From assembly GCF_001895925.1 (NCBI RefSeq), contig NZ_MPPI01000011.1, positions 40,253-104,252 of the forward strand: 64,000 nucleotides of DNA. Direction: 5' to 3'. Below are positions 1-9,168 of the stretch, in pieces. Below the pieces are notes generated by a model that worked only from the letters and a program-made list of their open reading frames with translations, searched no databases and was not told the DNA's origin. Source of the stretch: Phormidesmis priestleyi ULC007 (lineage in GTDB: Bacteria; Cyanobacteriota; Cyanobacteriia; Leptolyngbyales; Leptolyngbyaceae). A program made the translations under genes and the position numbers. How positions within the stretch are numbered: position 1 is the stretch's first letter; every line of letters begins with the position of its first letter.

Positions 1-2
1 TT

Positions 3-1130
3 CGGCTGATCAATTGGCTAGAAACTCACTGGGTTAACCCGGCTTATATTGGGTGGGTGCTGGGTGGGCTTGCCCTATTCTTTTTCATCGCAGCTACTAA
101 CACGCTATCGGGTTGGCTTTATGTGATTAGCGGGGTGATCATGGCGCTGTTAGCGATCGCCACCACCCGATCGACCCAAAACCTACAAGGGATTGAAATC
201 ATTCGCCGTCCCATCTACCCAGTAAGCGCAGGCGATCCTCTCACTGTAGAATTGCTGATTCAAAATGCAACCGCTAAAGCCAAAAATCTCCTGCAAGTGT
301 CTGACCTGGTTCCGCACCGATTGGGTAAACCCGTTACTAAAGTTATTGAAAGCCTGAATGCCGATGCTACTCAATATTGGGTCTATCAGCACCCAACTCA
401 ACAACGAGGCGTTTATCGCTGGCAGACAGTGCAACTGCGATCGGCGGCTCCTCTGGGATTAGTTTGGCGACGACAGGATCAGCAAGTTGAGGCAACGGCG
501 ATCGTCTATCCAACCGTTCTTCCTTTAGCGCATTGCCCGTTAATTGATCAAATCGGACAGGAGTCAAAGGCACAATTCACCAGTGACCAGCGTGCTAAAG
601 CTGCCCAAGAGGGATTGACGCGATCGCTGCGCCCTTATCGATGGGGCGACCCGACCCGGCTGATTCACTGGCGCACCAGTGCCCGCTATGGAGAACTGCG
701 GGTTCGAGAACTCGAACTTTTTACGGGCGGTCAAGAACTTGTAGTCTGTTTGGATAGCGCCACCGCATGGAAGTCAGAATCGTTTGAGGAGGCAGTGATT
801 GCAGCCGCGTCTCTTTATTTCTACGCGGCTCGTCAAGCGCTCACCATTAAACTTTGGACTGCCAAGACTGGACTTCTGCAAGGAGAACAAGCAGTGTTAG
901 AAGCCCTTGCAGCGACCTATGCTGGGGAAGATACTCACAGCACTAACCCGCCGAATCTGCCTTTAATTTGGCTGACTCAAAACCCTGAAAGTCTCAACGC
1001 AATGCTTTCAGGAAGCCGCTGGGTATTGTGGACTCAACCCGCGACCGAGCCGCGATCGTCCCCTTTTCCAGGACTCGTGATTCGCCCCGAACGATCGCTG
1101 CAATCACAGCTTCAAGATTCTCTTAGCTAG
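3..1130 (+). CDS. DUF58 domain-containing membrane protein, 5' end cut off by window
   Basis: About 375 residues are visible and the frame is open to the first base, so the true start lies outside the window; the GTG at 57 is internal. Two hydrophobic segments (LGGLALFFFIAATN and LYVISGVIMALLAI) are followed by a soluble region. That region carries the DUF58 hallmark RSLRPYRWGDPTRLIHWRTS, with a von Willebrand A-like fold expected after it (VVCLDSATAW). DUF58 proteins often sit beside MoxR ATPases and transglutaminase-like proteins in cell-envelope loci; the upstream partner would be outside this window. The next gene begins 10 bp downstream, suggesting co-transcription. The precise function is unknown. 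Confidence 0.85.
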   Translation, partial: RLINWLETHWVNPAYIGWVLGGLALFFFIAATNTLSGWLYVISGVIMALLAIATTRSTQNLQGIEIIRRPIYPVSAGDPLTVELLIQNATAKAKNLLQVSDLVPHRLGKPVTKVIESLNADATQYWVYQHPTQQRGVYRWQTVQLRSAAPLGLVWRRQDQQVEATAIVYPTVLPLAHCPLIDQIGQESKAQFTSDQRAKAAQEGLTRSLRPYRWGDPTRLIHWRTSARYGELRVRELELFTGGQELVVCLDSATAWKSESFEEAVIAAASLYFYAARQALTIKLWTAKTGLLQGEQAVLEALAATYAGEDTHSTNPPNLPLIWLTQNPESLNAMLSGSRWVLWTQPATEPRSSPFPGLVIRPERSLQSQLQDSLS

Positions 1131-1140
1131 AGTTCATCTG

Positions 1141-1584
1141 ATGACAGACCAACTACCAGAAGCCTTTTGGCAAGCCATTGAGCAGTTTAATCAAGGCGAA
1201 TTCTACACCTGTCACGACACCCTAGAAGCCATTTGGATGGAAGCGCCTACGTTTGAAAAAAACTTCTACCAGGGAATTCTGCAAGTTGCGGTGGCGATCT
1301 ACCACTTAGGCAATCGCAACTTGCGTGGAGCCGTAATTCTACTAGGCGAAGGGCTAAACCGCCTGCGGAAATATCAGCCAGAATATGGAGGGATCGAGGT
1401 CGATCGCTTCATCAATGACAGTACAAACTTACTTACTACTTTGCAGCAGATGGGAGCCGAGGAAGTGGGAAATGTTATGTTATGTCAGTCTTTAGGAAAA
1501 GCAAGTTCTAGCACAACTGATCAGGATGGCAAGATTATTCTACAGATTCCCATTGTCCGGAAGTTGACTGCATCAGTGGAATAA
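1141..1584 (+). CDS. DUF309 domain-containing protein
   Basis: A 147-residue soluble protein. Its N-terminal 100 residues match the small helical DUF309 family, recognised by QFNQGEFYTCHDTLEAIW and a following GILQVAVAIYHLGNRN helix. The family is widespread in cyanobacteria and other bacteria and has no established biochemical role. The C-terminal 40 residues look less conserved. It starts 10 bp after the DUF58 stop, so the two are probably one transcript. The identification rests on the motif pattern only. Confidence 0.8.
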   Translation: MTDQLPEAFWQAIEQFNQGEFYTCHDTLEAIWMEAPTFEKNFYQGILQVAVAIYHLGNRNLRGAVILLGEGLNRLRKYQPEYGGIEVDRFINDSTNLLTTLQQMGAEEVGNVMLCQSLGKASSSTTDQDGKIILQIPIVRKLTASVE

Positions 1585-1732
1585 TCGGATTAGGACTGAT
1601 CCGCGTCAAGACTATATTTGTAATCATTAGAGAAGACTGGATCATCTCGAAACTTCTCTAAACAAGCATCGTCTTTGAGATTAAGCAACCTATCTAGTTT
1701 CCAACCCTCAAGCGAGATTTGTTAAACTCTCT

Positions 1733-2326
1733 ATGATGATATATTCGAGGTCATCAAAGGTTGCCTCGTGCGATCGCTCTCTCACTGCTCTGTTTGCCAT
1801 CAACCTAATGATATTTTTAAAGCGCTTCTCACTCGATCGTTTAGGGCTGGCGTTGCTGCTTCCGGCAAGCTTGACGTTAGGCTTAACTGCCTCAAATCTT
1901 TCTGCCGATGCGGTGCCTAGCCGAGTTGCTCAAGCTGCACCTGCCCAGCCGCTGACGCTGCGAGCCAACAGCACCGAAGCCAATGCCAAAACTGGGGTTG
2001 TCGTGGCACGGGGCAATGTGCAAATCAATTATCCTTCTCGTCAGATTCAAGCCACGTCAGCTCAAGCTATCTACTTCAGCAAAGAGCGCCGAATCGTTTT
2101 GACGGGTGACGTTTATGTCTTGCAGCAAGGCAACAGTTTGCGAGGAGAAAATATCACCTACCTGGTTGACGAAGGGCGATTTATCGCATTGCCTCAGGCA
2201 AGCAAGCAGGTCGAAGCCATTTACCTGATCACCGATACGCCTGCTGTTTCTAGTCCGAGTGCTGCTAAATCTACCCCGTTTAGCCCTAGCCCACAATTTC
2301 AGTCACCCACTTCCGGCAAGCGCTGA
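1733..2326 (+). CDS. LptA-like (OstA-type) periplasmic LPS transport protein
   Basis: 197 residues from the first ATG. An alternative ATG at 1808 would give 172 residues and puts the basic-hydrophobic signal segment (LKRFSLDRLGLALLLPASLTL) at the N-terminus, so it may be the real start. The mature part contains the OstA/LptA beta-jellyroll pattern: LTLRANSTEANAKTGVVVARGNV, then QIQATSAQAIYF and IVLTGDVYV. LptA-type proteins bridge the periplasm and carry lipopolysaccharide from LptC to LptD. An lptB and an LptF/G-like gene follow directly, which supports the role. The tail is Ser/Pro-rich and low-complexity. Confidence 0.75.
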   Translation: MMIYSRSSKVASCDRSLTALFAINLMIFLKRFSLDRLGLALLLPASLTLGLTASNLSADAVPSRVAQAAPAQPLTLRANSTEANAKTGVVVARGNVQINYPSRQIQATSAQAIYFSKERRIVLTGDVYVLQQGNSLRGENITYLVDEGRFIALPQASKQVEAIYLITDTPAVSSPSAAKSTPFSPSPQFQSPTSGKR

Positions 2327-2369
2327 CTTCCTAACCCGATTCACTTTGGCTATTCTGAGGAGCAGGTTA

Positions 2370-3098
2370 TTGAGGATTGTATTAGAAAATATTCATAAAT
2401 CTTATGGCGCACGATCGGTGGTGAATCGGGTCAGCCTTTCTGTGTCTCAAGGTGAAGTTGTGGGTTTGTTGGGTCCTAACGGGGCAGGCAAAACGACGAC
2501 GTTTTATATTGCAACAGGCTTAGAGAAACCCGATAGCGGCAAGGTTTGGCTAGACGGTCAAGAAGTCACTGCCCTCCCGATCAACAAACGGGCGACGTTA
2601 GGAATCGGCTATCTGGCACAAGAACCGAGCATTTTTCGATATCTCACCGTTCAAGAAAATATTCTTTTGGTTTTAGAGCAAACCAAAGTTCCTCGCTGGC
2701 AATGGAACGATCGCTTAAGCGGGTTGCTTAAAGAATTCCGACTAGAGAAAGTGGCATCTACGCTAGGAGTGCAAGTGTCTGGAGGCGAACGTCGTCGCAC
2801 AGAGTTGGCGCGGGCACTTGCTTCTGGAGTTGAAGGCCCCAAATTTCTGCTACTAGACGAGCCGTTTGCCGGAGTTGACCCGATCGCCGTGGCTGAAATT
2901 CAAGATATTGTGGCTCAACTGCGCGATCGACAAATCGGCATTTTGATCACCGACCACAATGTGCGCGAAACTTTAGAGATCACCGATCGAGCTTACATCA
3001 TGCGCGATGGGCAGATTCTCGCGTCGGGCAACGCTGAAGAACTCTATGCAAATCCTTTAGTGCGGCAATATTATCTGGGAGACAACTTCCAGCGTTAA
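2370..3098 (+). CDS. lptB: LPS export ABC transporter ATP-binding protein LptB
   Basis: 242 residues, the usual LptB length. The ATPase set is complete: Walker A GPNGAGKTT, Q-loop LAQEPSIF, signature VSGGERRR, Walker B FLLLDEPFAGVDP and H-loop ITDHNVRE. I chose the TTG at 2370 because AGGAG lies about 8 bases upstream and because the family begins with a short strand just before LENIHKSYG. The longer frame open from 2259 would overlap the end of the LptA-like gene and adds non-conserved residues. LptB powers extraction of LPS from the inner membrane through LptF/LptG, whose homologue starts 27 bp downstream. Confidence 0.93.
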   Translation: MRIVLENIHKSYGARSVVNRVSLSVSQGEVVGLLGPNGAGKTTTFYIATGLEKPDSGKVWLDGQEVTALPINKRATLGIGYLAQEPSIFRYLTVQENILLVLEQTKVPRWQWNDRLSGLLKEFRLEKVASTLGVQVSGGERRRTELARALASGVEGPKFLLLDEPFAGVDPIAVAEIQDIVAQLRDRQIGILITDHNVRETLEITDRAYIMRDGQILASGNAEELYANPLVRQYYLGDNFQR

Positions 3099-3125
3099 TT
3101 TCTCTAGCCTCTCACTCTTTTCCCC

Positions 3126-4310
3126 ATGTCCTCCGGGTTTTCTCAGCCTCCTCAGCCTTCGTTTCGACCTGTCAGCCGACTCTCTTTTTTGTCGGTGATG
3201 GATCGCTACATCATCACTCAACTGATTCCGCCGCTTTTATTTGGGGTGGCCGCTTTTTCGTCGGTGGTGTCCTCAGTAGGGACGCTGTTTGACTTGATTC
3301 GCAAAGTTACTCAGTCGGGGTTGCCATTCTCGATCGCGCTTCAAGTCTTCTTCTTGCAACTGCCTTATTTTGTGAGTCTGGCGTTGCCTATGTCGATGCT
3401 GTTGGCGGCGTTAATCGTCTATAGTCGGCTCTCAACAGACAGCGAACTGATTGCGCTCCGCAGTGCTGGGATCAGCGTTTATCGGCTGATTTCGCCCGCG
3501 ATCGTGCTCAGTCTCATTGTGACTGGGGTGACTTTTGGGTTTAACGAAGCGATCGTGCCTGCCGCAAATTATCAAGCAGCCCGGACGCTTGACTTAGCGC
3601 TTAAAGAAGACAAGCCGACGTTTAGAGAAAAAAACATTCTGGTGACGCAGTTTAGCAACGGCAAACAGGCGAATGGCTCAAGTGATCAGACGTTAGAGCG
3701 GATCTTTTATGCCCGACAATTTGACGGGCGGCAAATGAAAGGCTTGACGGTTCTCGATTTTTCGCAAGGTGGACTCAATCAAATTGTCGCCTCAGAGTCG
3801 GCGGTTTGGAACCCGAAAGACAGCACCTGGGACTTCTTTAACGGCACGATTTATGTGGTGGCACCTGATGGGTCTTATCGCAACATCGTCAAGTTTGTGC
3901 AGCAGAAACTTGAATTGCCTCGCACTCCCCTAGATCTAGCAAATCGCAAGCAAGACTCAGCCGAGATGAATATTGCAGAACTGCGGGACTCGCTCAACAT
4001 TGTGACTCAGAGTGGAGATGAAAAAGAAGCTCGTAAAGTGCGGCTGCGAATTCAGCAGAAGCTTGCGTTTCCTTTTGTGTGTTTGGTGTTTGGGTTAACG
4101 GGCGCAACGCTAGGCACTCGCCCCCAGCGCGGCGGCAGAGGCGCAAGTTTTGCCATTAGCATTGTGATTATTTTTACTTATTATTTGCTGTCGTTTGTCT
4201 GTGACTCTTTGGGGCTTCTAGAAATTTTGTCTCCCTACATTGCGGCTTGGCTGCCAACCGTGTTAGGACTGGTTGCAGGTGGGTTTTTGCTAGTTCGGGC
4301 GGCTCGGTGA
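3126..4310 (+). CDS. LptF/LptG family permease (YjgP/YjgQ)
   Basis: 394 residues with the family layout: two N-terminal transmembrane helices (PPLLFGVAAFSSVVSSVGTL and the LPYFVSLALPMSMLLAALIV region), a large periplasmic beta-jellyroll domain (roughly residues 140-290) and C-terminal helices. The conserved stretch SELIALRSAGISVYRL is the coupling-helix region that contacts LptB. An internal ATG at 3198 (MDRYIITQLIPP) is closer to the usual family N-terminus, so the first 24 residues may not be translated. A single LptF/G gene is visible here; in cyanobacteria one such protein may act as a homodimer, which is inference. Confidence 0.88.
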   Translation: MSSGFSQPPQPSFRPVSRLSFLSVMDRYIITQLIPPLLFGVAAFSSVVSSVGTLFDLIRKVTQSGLPFSIALQVFFLQLPYFVSLALPMSMLLAALIVYSRLSTDSELIALRSAGISVYRLISPAIVLSLIVTGVTFGFNEAIVPAANYQAARTLDLALKEDKPTFREKNILVTQFSNGKQANGSSDQTLERIFYARQFDGRQMKGLTVLDFSQGGLNQIVASESAVWNPKDSTWDFFNGTIYVVAPDGSYRNIVKFVQQKLELPRTPLDLANRKQDSAEMNIAELRDSLNIVTQSGDEKEARKVRLRIQQKLAFPFVCLVFGLTGATLGTRPQRGGRGASFAISIVIIFTYYLLSFVCDSLGLLEILSPYIAAWLPTVLGLVAGGFLLVRAAR

Positions 4311-4323
4311 ACTGTATAGATCT

Positions 4324-4358
4324 GCCGATCGCCGATGCCTGCAATGAGTTCGATCGGC
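4324..4358. repeat. Inverted repeat built on a CGATCG core
   Basis: GCCGATCG (4324-4331) and CGATCGGC (4351-4358) are perfect complements separated by 19 bases. They lie between the LptF/G-like stop and the next start. There is no T-tract, so this is not a typical intrinsic terminator. It may be a transcript 3'-end structure or simply paired CGATCG palindromes. Confidence 0.45.
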
Positions 4359-4413
4359 TACAATTCCTGTTATCAGGGCTAGTCTGGGCTGAGTTCTCTA
4401 CGGTCTTCAAATC

Positions 4414-5454
4414 ATGCGCCGCCAAACGTCTCCTGTTGCTGCTCGATATCTGTTGGCTAGGTTGCGTCCTCTAACTCGACCCATTTTCTGGGGCCCTGCG
4501 ATCGCGCTGATGTTTGTGATTCTGTTCACCTGGCAATATTGGATGCGCCCTGAATGGCTCAGTTATTTTGGGGTCAACGCTAGTTCGGGTGACACCAGTG
4601 GGCTGTCGCCAGAAGACCGGGCGATCGGTGCAGACATTGACACGCTGCCGATGCTGTTTAACGACTTTGGGGTTGCTAACTCGGCTTCTAAACAGGCTGA
4701 CCCCGCTAAATCTGACCTCGCAACTTCAACTGATCTGGCAAAGCTTCCTCAAATTCCGATACCGGGTTCGGCGATCGCTCCTCAGTCCTCTGATAAGAGT
4801 GTTGGCAATAGCAATGTCTTTGGGGCAACGATGCAGAAACTTGGGCTGCCTGATCTGGGTTTAACGGGCAACTCAACGATCGGCGGAGCGGCCAACTCCA
4901 CTCAACTGCAAAACTCCAATAATCTGGGTAGTGTTCTGGATTTGAACAATCTGTTGAAGTTTCCGACTGTTGGCACGTCTACAGAAAATTCGTCACAGGC
5001 TGCTTCAACAAACTATGGCACTTCTCCTGAAGGGTCGGTGACTCCTTCTAATAATCGTCCGACTCAAACGCCTTCTAGCTTTACTTCGATCGCGCCCTCT
5101 ACTCCGATCGAAGGCGCAACCAGTCTGGGCAACTTTGGCGTAAATGCCGCCCCAACGACTCCCTACACCAATTCTTATACCAGCATTGTCGAAGGTACTC
5201 AGCCTCTTCCGGTCAATGGGACTGTGCCAGTTGTGCCTCCGATCGTGCCTATTTCCCCTTTATCCACGCAGCCGCAGCCAGTTCTATCGCCTCAACCCTT
5301 GAGCAATTCGTCAAGCTTAAATGCGATTCCTGCGCCTTTGGTGCCTCAACAGCCTCAAAGCTTTCCGACCAATGACGTTCCGTTCACGGCTCCGCGTCCG
5401 ATTCCGGGTCGAGTGTTAGGGGGCGGCCAGATCAATACCTTCTCGAATCCTTAA
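4414..5454 (+). CDS. Hypothetical cyanobacterial protein, one TM helix and a Ser/Thr/Pro-rich tail
   Basis: 346 residues. A short basic N-terminus is followed by one transmembrane helix (FWGPAIALMFVILFTWQYWM, about residues 24-43). Then comes a long region rich in Ser, Thr, Asn, Pro and Gln with no recognisable domain, typical of an extracytoplasmic disordered linker. Proline clusters dominate the last 90 residues. The only conserved-looking block is SPEDRAIGADIDTLPMLFND near residues 66-85. The gene follows the Lpt-like genes on the same strand by about 100 bp. I do not recognise a function. Confidence 0.7.
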   Translation: MRRQTSPVAARYLLARLRPLTRPIFWGPAIALMFVILFTWQYWMRPEWLSYFGVNASSGDTSGLSPEDRAIGADIDTLPMLFNDFGVANSASKQADPAKSDLATSTDLAKLPQIPIPGSAIAPQSSDKSVGNSNVFGATMQKLGLPDLGLTGNSTIGGAANSTQLQNSNNLGSVLDLNNLLKFPTVGTSTENSSQAASTNYGTSPEGSVTPSNNRPTQTPSSFTSIAPSTPIEGATSLGNFGVNAAPTTPYTNSYTSIVEGTQPLPVNGTVPVVPPIVPISPLSTQPQPVLSPQPLSNSSSLNAIPAPLVPQQPQSFPTNDVPFTAPRPIPGRVLGGGQINTFSNP

Positions 5455-5555
5455 AACTAGCCTTGTGGGGGAGTTAAGGATTTCTATGCTTGAGCAGACT
5501 TAGCATAATTAGTCTGCTAAATTATTCACCACAAGAGCACATTGCACGATCAACC

Positions 5556-6206
5556 ATGAACCGACGACTGGTAATAAGTCTGATGATTGGTTTGGGTTTG
5601 ACGACGGCAGGGTGGACAGTTGCACTGGTAGCTGCCACCCCAGAAGAAGCGCTTCGTCGTCCATTTTCATGCCCAGGACAGCCTGAAGTCGAGGCAAAAA
5701 ATGTCCAAGTGTTAACGACTCGCAAATGGTCAAAGGGCATCCTGGCACTCTATCGAGGAAACTGTCTGACAGGAGATAAACACAGCTCAGACCAGCAAGT
5801 TTTGAGCTATCGGGTGATGAAGCAAATAGGAATGGAATGGCGACTCAGCAGTAGTGGTAGTCGTTTCACCACAGCCGAGAAGTCTAAGTCTAAACCCGTC
5901 TCTTTGATTGATTATGGAGTTGGGCACACCGTTGGCAAAGGGAACGATCGTCAAACAATTCTCTATGGTCAGGTGCTCTCGCCTCAAGTTTCAGCCATAG
6001 AAGTCACTTTTAATAATGGCAAAAGTCTTCGCGATGAGAGTCCTGACGGGCTATTTGCCTTAGTGGCTCCGGGCGCGACAGGCATTTGTGATATTCGAGT
6101 ATTTGGGTATGACAATCAGATTTTGCAGCGAAACGAACTGATATCACCTCAAAAATCTGACCCTCATGATGGAAACACCTGTCAGGCAATCTCAGGACAG
6201 TTGTAG
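5556..6206 (+). CDS. Hypothetical exported protein
   Basis: 216 residues from the ATG at 5556. I prefer it over the TTG at 5490 because it begins directly with a classical signal peptide (MNRRLVISLMIGLGLTTAGW, then cleavage near VAA-TPE). The mature protein has three visible Cys residues (SCPG, GNCL and ICDIR) plus one near the end (NTCQ), so disulfides are possible. No catalytic motif is recognisable. It follows the Ser/Thr/Pro-rich protein on the same strand with a 101 bp gap. Confidence 0.65.
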   Translation: MNRRLVISLMIGLGLTTAGWTVALVAATPEEALRRPFSCPGQPEVEAKNVQVLTTRKWSKGILALYRGNCLTGDKHSSDQQVLSYRVMKQIGMEWRLSSSGSRFTTAEKSKSKPVSLIDYGVGHTVGKGNDRQTILYGQVLSPQVSAIEVTFNNGKSLRDESPDGLFALVAPGATGICDIRVFGYDNQILQRNELISPQKSDPHDGNTCQAISGQL

Positions 6207-6267
6207 ATTAAGGATCAGCTTTCAGATCCCTGAATTAAGATCGCAGATTAAATAACTATCGGTCACT

Positions 6268-6307
6268 TGCAACGCCAAGGGGCAGTGCCATGCCCGTACA
6301 CAGATTC
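6268..6307. repeat. Short dispersed repeat, copy A (shared with 56598-56642)
   Basis: About 40 bases, starting TGCAACGCCAAG and ending GCCCGTACACAGATTC. They match 56598-56642 with a few substitutions and a 5-base gap. Both copies lie within 25 bp of a MITE-like element. It resembles the GGGCA/TGCCC-type intergenic palindromes common in cyanobacterial genomes. Confidence 0.6.
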
Positions 6308-6318
6308 CTGCTTTATTT

Positions 6319-6448
6319 AACCTGAGTTCGATAGCAGTGGTTCACTCCGATGATGAATTCAGGAGAGCTACCTAAGTCTCCCAATTTGGGGGACTTAGGG
6401 GGCAGAAGCCGCTGAGAACGAAGCGAAAAAACTCGTCGAACTCACGTT
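6319..6448 (+). mobile_element. MITE-like element, copy 1 (shortened)
   Basis: 130 bp bounded by imperfect terminal inverted repeats (left AACCTGAGTTCGA; right TCGAACTCACGTT). Perfect 5-bp direct repeats TATTT flank it at 6314-6318 and 6449-6453. Its right half (GGCAGAAGCCGCTGA, then GAAGCGAAAAAACTCGTCGAA) is nearly identical to copies at 18684 and 56416, and to the reverse complement of the copy at 11296. This copy lacks part of the central palindrome. It lies 18 bp beyond the pgk stop codon. No ORF, so any movement would depend on a transposase elsewhere. Confidence 0.75.
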
Positions 6449-6466
6449 TATTTAAATTTACGCTTC

Positions 6467-7669
6467 TTACGCCTCGTCTAGGGCTGCAATTCCGGGGAGT
6501 TCCTTCCCTTCTAGCAGTTCTAAACTTGCGCCACCGCCCGTTGAGATGTGGCTCATTTGGCTGGCAAGCCCAACTTTCTCAACGGCTGCTACCGAGTCAC
6601 CGCCGCCAATGATCGTCGTGGTGCCTTTGGGAGTTAAATCTGCCAATGTGCGCGCGATCGCTTCCGTTCCCGCAGCAAATTTATCAAATTCAAACACACC
6701 CATCGGGCCATTCCAAATCACGCTTTTGCACTGATTGAGCGCATCCTGGAAGACTTTGATCGAGTCGGGTCCGATGTCTAAACCCATCCAGCCATCGGGA
6801 ATGTTTTCGATGCTGACGGTTTGAGCATTGGCATCTGGAGAGAAGTTGTCAGCGACTACCACGTCCGTCGGCAGCAGCAAGGCAACGCCCCGCTCTTTGG
6901 CTTTGGCTTCGAGGGTTTTTGCTAGTTCTAGCTTGTCTTCTTCGACTAGAGACTTGCCCACGTTTAGCCCACGAGCTTTATAGAAGGTGAAGATCATGCC
7001 GCCGCCCATGAGCAGATAATCGACTTTATCGAGCAGGGTGTCGATCACGCCGATCTTGCTGGAGACTTTTGAGCCACCGACGATCGCAGCCAACGGGCGC
7101 TGAGGATTCTCGATCGCGTTTTGCAAATACTGCAATTCTTTTTCAACGAGTAATCCTGCTACCGAGGGACTCAGATAGTGGGTTACACCTTCGGTCGAAG
7201 CGTGAGCGCGGTGAGCCGTGCCAAACGCATCATTGACGTAAAGATCGGCGATCGAAGCTAACTTCTTTGCAAATTCTGGATCGTTCTTTTCTTCTTCTGG
7301 GTAGAATCGAACATTTTCTAGCAGGATCACGTCTCCGTTATTCATGGCGCTGACTTTAGCAGCCACTTCATCGCCAATGCAGTCGTCGCACTTGACCACC
7401 GATTGCCCCAACACTTCAGAAAGGCGTTCTGCTACGGGAGTGAGACGCAGTTTGTCATCGGCTCCTTTGGGACGACCAAAGTGACTGCACAAAATCACCT
7501 TTGCCCCTTTAGAAGTCAAATTTTGAATGGTCGGCAACGCGGCTCGAATGCGAGTGTCGTCAGTAATCTTGCCCTGATCGTCTACCGGAACGTTAAAATC
7601 AGCCCGAACTAAAACTCGCTTTCCTTGTAAATCAGAGGATGATAAATCGTTTACAGTCTTCTTGGACAC
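6467..7669 (-). CDS. pgk: Phosphoglycerate kinase
   Basis: 400 residues, full length. It catalyses the reversible phosphoryl transfer between 3-phosphoglycerate and ATP in glycolysis and the Calvin cycle. Visible hallmarks are [11 protein letters not shown] near the N-terminus, SHFGRPKG, the hinge [13 protein letters not shown], and the nucleotide-binding [13 protein letters not shown] near the C-terminus. It stands alone on the minus strand between a plus-strand hypothetical gene and a divergent universal stress protein. A MITE-like element begins 18 bp after its stop and could influence its transcript end. Confidence 0.97.
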   Translation of the reverse strand: MSKKTVNDLSSSDLQGKRVLVRADFNVPVDDQGKITDDTRIRAALPTIQNLTSKGAKVILCSHFGRPKGADDKLRLTPVAERLSEVLGQSVVKCDDCIGDEVAAKVSAMNNGDVILLENVRFYPEEEKNDPEFAKKLASIADLYVNDAFGTAHRAHASTEGVTHYLSPSVAGLLVEKELQYLQNAIENPQRPLAAIVGGSKVSSKIGVIDTLLDKVDYLLMGGGMIFTFYKARGLNVGKSLVEEDKLELAKTLEAKAKERGVALLLPTDVVVADNFSPDANAQTVSIENIPDGWMGLDIGPDSIKVFQDALNQCKSVIWNGPMGVFEFDKFAAGTEAIARTLADLTPKGTTTIIGGGDSVAAVEKVGLASQMSHISTGGGASLELLEGKELPGIAALDEA

Positions 7670-7847
7670 AGAACCAGTCTCCTGAATAAGTCTTTCTACC
7701 CGTCCTTATTTTCCCTGAAAGTGTCGTGATGTCGATCGCAAATCTGGTCTTGATGCGCTAAGTTCAGAAACATAGAGCCAATAAGCGTCAAAATAAAAGA
7801 CGAAGCTCCTTGAATTCTCGCTTCTAGCCTTTCGGAAATGAGATCTT

Positions 7848-8255
7848 ATGTTTAAGACTGTTTTATTCCCAGTTGACCAAAGCCGAGAATCGCGGCAGGC
7901 GGCTGAAACCGTTGCTACCCTCGTCAAAACTCATCAGAGCCGATTAATTATTCTCTCGGTTGTCGAGCCGCCCGAAGCCGAAGTCCCGTCTACGGATGCG
8001 ATGGAGTCACCCCAGGTAGTTGCTGAGTTGCTGCAAAACGCAAAGAAGTTATTTTCTCAACAAGGCATCGAAGCCGAAGCGTTAGAGCGAGAAGGCAAAC
8101 CTGCTTTCACGATTTGCGATGTGGCTGATGAACTGGATGCCGATCTGATTATCATGGGCTGTCGAGGATTGGGACTCACCCATGAAGGCACTTCTGAAAG
8201 CGTGACCAATCGAGTCATTAGCTTGTCGCCCTGCCCAGTGCTGGTCATTCCCTAA
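7848..8255 (+). CDS. Universal stress protein (UspA family)
   Basis: 135 residues, a single Usp domain. It starts with the family strand FKTVLFPVDQS and ends with SPCPVLVIP. The ATP-binding loop is present as MGCRGLGLTHEG followed by TSESVTNRV, close to the G-2x-G-9x-G(S/T) pattern, so nucleotide binding is plausible. It is divergent from pgk, with about 180 bp between their starts. It is 76 bp upstream of the GTPase gene and might be co-transcribed with it. The specific stress is not predictable. Confidence 0.88.
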   Translation: MFKTVLFPVDQSRESRQAAETVATLVKTHQSRLIILSVVEPPEAEVPSTDAMESPQVVAELLQNAKKLFSQQGIEAEALEREGKPAFTICDVADELDADLIIMGCRGLGLTHEGTSESVTNRVISLSPCPVLVIP

Positions 8256-8331
8256 GAAGCTGAGGGATGAGGGGTGAAAAGTCACCTAAGATAGAGGTTT
8301 GCCGTCAAATTCTCTCTCGTCTCTTTTCCCC

Positions 8332-9168
8332 ATGTCTTCCCCTCCTATTCAGTGGTATCCCGGTCACATTGCCAAAGCAGAAAGAGCGCTTTTTGAGCAG
8401 CTTAAGCGCGTTGATGTGGTCTTAGAAGTGCGGGATGCTCGAATTCCGAGGTCAACTCATCACCCACAGGTCGATCAGTGGATTGGCACCAAGGGGCAAG
8501 TGTTGGTGCTTAACCGCACGGATATGATCCCGGCGCAAACTCGTCAGCAGTGGACACAGTGGTTTCGATCGCAGGGGCAAGAACCCAATTTTACCGATGC
8601 TCAACACGGCAAAGGCATCGAAGCGGTCGCTGGCGCAGTGCAAGAAGCGGGGGCACAGGTCAATGCCCGGAGGCGCGATCGGGGCATGTTGCCCAGACCG
8701 ATTCGTGCGGTGGTGATTGGCTTTCCCAACGTGGGCAAGTCGGCGCTGATCAATCGCTTGCTGAATCGGCGAGTGGTTGAAAGTTCTCGTCGGGCGGGGA
8801 TCACTCGTCAACTCAGATGGGTGAGAATTTCTGATCAAATCGAGTTGTTAGATGCACCCGGCGTTTTGCCCAACAAGCTCACTGATCAAGAAGCTGCCAT
8901 CAAGCTGGCGATTTGTGATGATATCGGTGAAGCCGCCTATGACAATCAGCGCGTTGCGGCATCGCTGGTCGATTTGCTCAAACAGTTGCATCAAGATCGC
9001 TGTTTAGAGGCTCGATATAAAGTCGATGCGGCTGAGTTAACGGGGGAGAGCTATTTGCAAGCCCTAGCAGAGCGGAAATATAAAGGAGACGTTGAGCGAT
9101 CGGCGCGTCAGATTCTCAACGATTTTCGCAAAGGAATTTTGGGCACGATCGCGCTTGAACTGCCCTAG
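8332..9168 (+). CDS. Ribosome biogenesis GTPase RbgA/YlqF
   Basis: 278 residues from the ATG at 8332, which gives the family-typical start MSSPPIQWYPGHIAKAERAL; a longer frame from 8299 adds non-conserved residues. It is a circularly permuted GTPase: G4 (LNRTDMIP, about residue 62) precedes G1 (GFPNVGKSALIN) and G3 (DAPGV). RbgA/YlqF assists late assembly of the 50S subunit in Bacillus. The C-terminal helical domain (about residues 190-278) matches the expected length. Confidence 0.92.
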   Translation: MSSPPIQWYPGHIAKAERALFEQLKRVDVVLEVRDARIPRSTHHPQVDQWIGTKGQVLVLNRTDMIPAQTRQQWTQWFRSQGQEPNFTDAQHGKGIEAVAGAVQEAGAQVNARRRDRGMLPRPIRAVVIGFPNVGKSALINRLLNRRVVESSRRAGITRQLRWVRISDQIELLDAPGVLPNKLTDQEAAIKLAICDDIGEAAYDNQRVAASLVDLLKQLHQDRCLEARYKVDAAELTGESYLQALAERKYKGDVERSARQILNDFRKGILGTIALELP

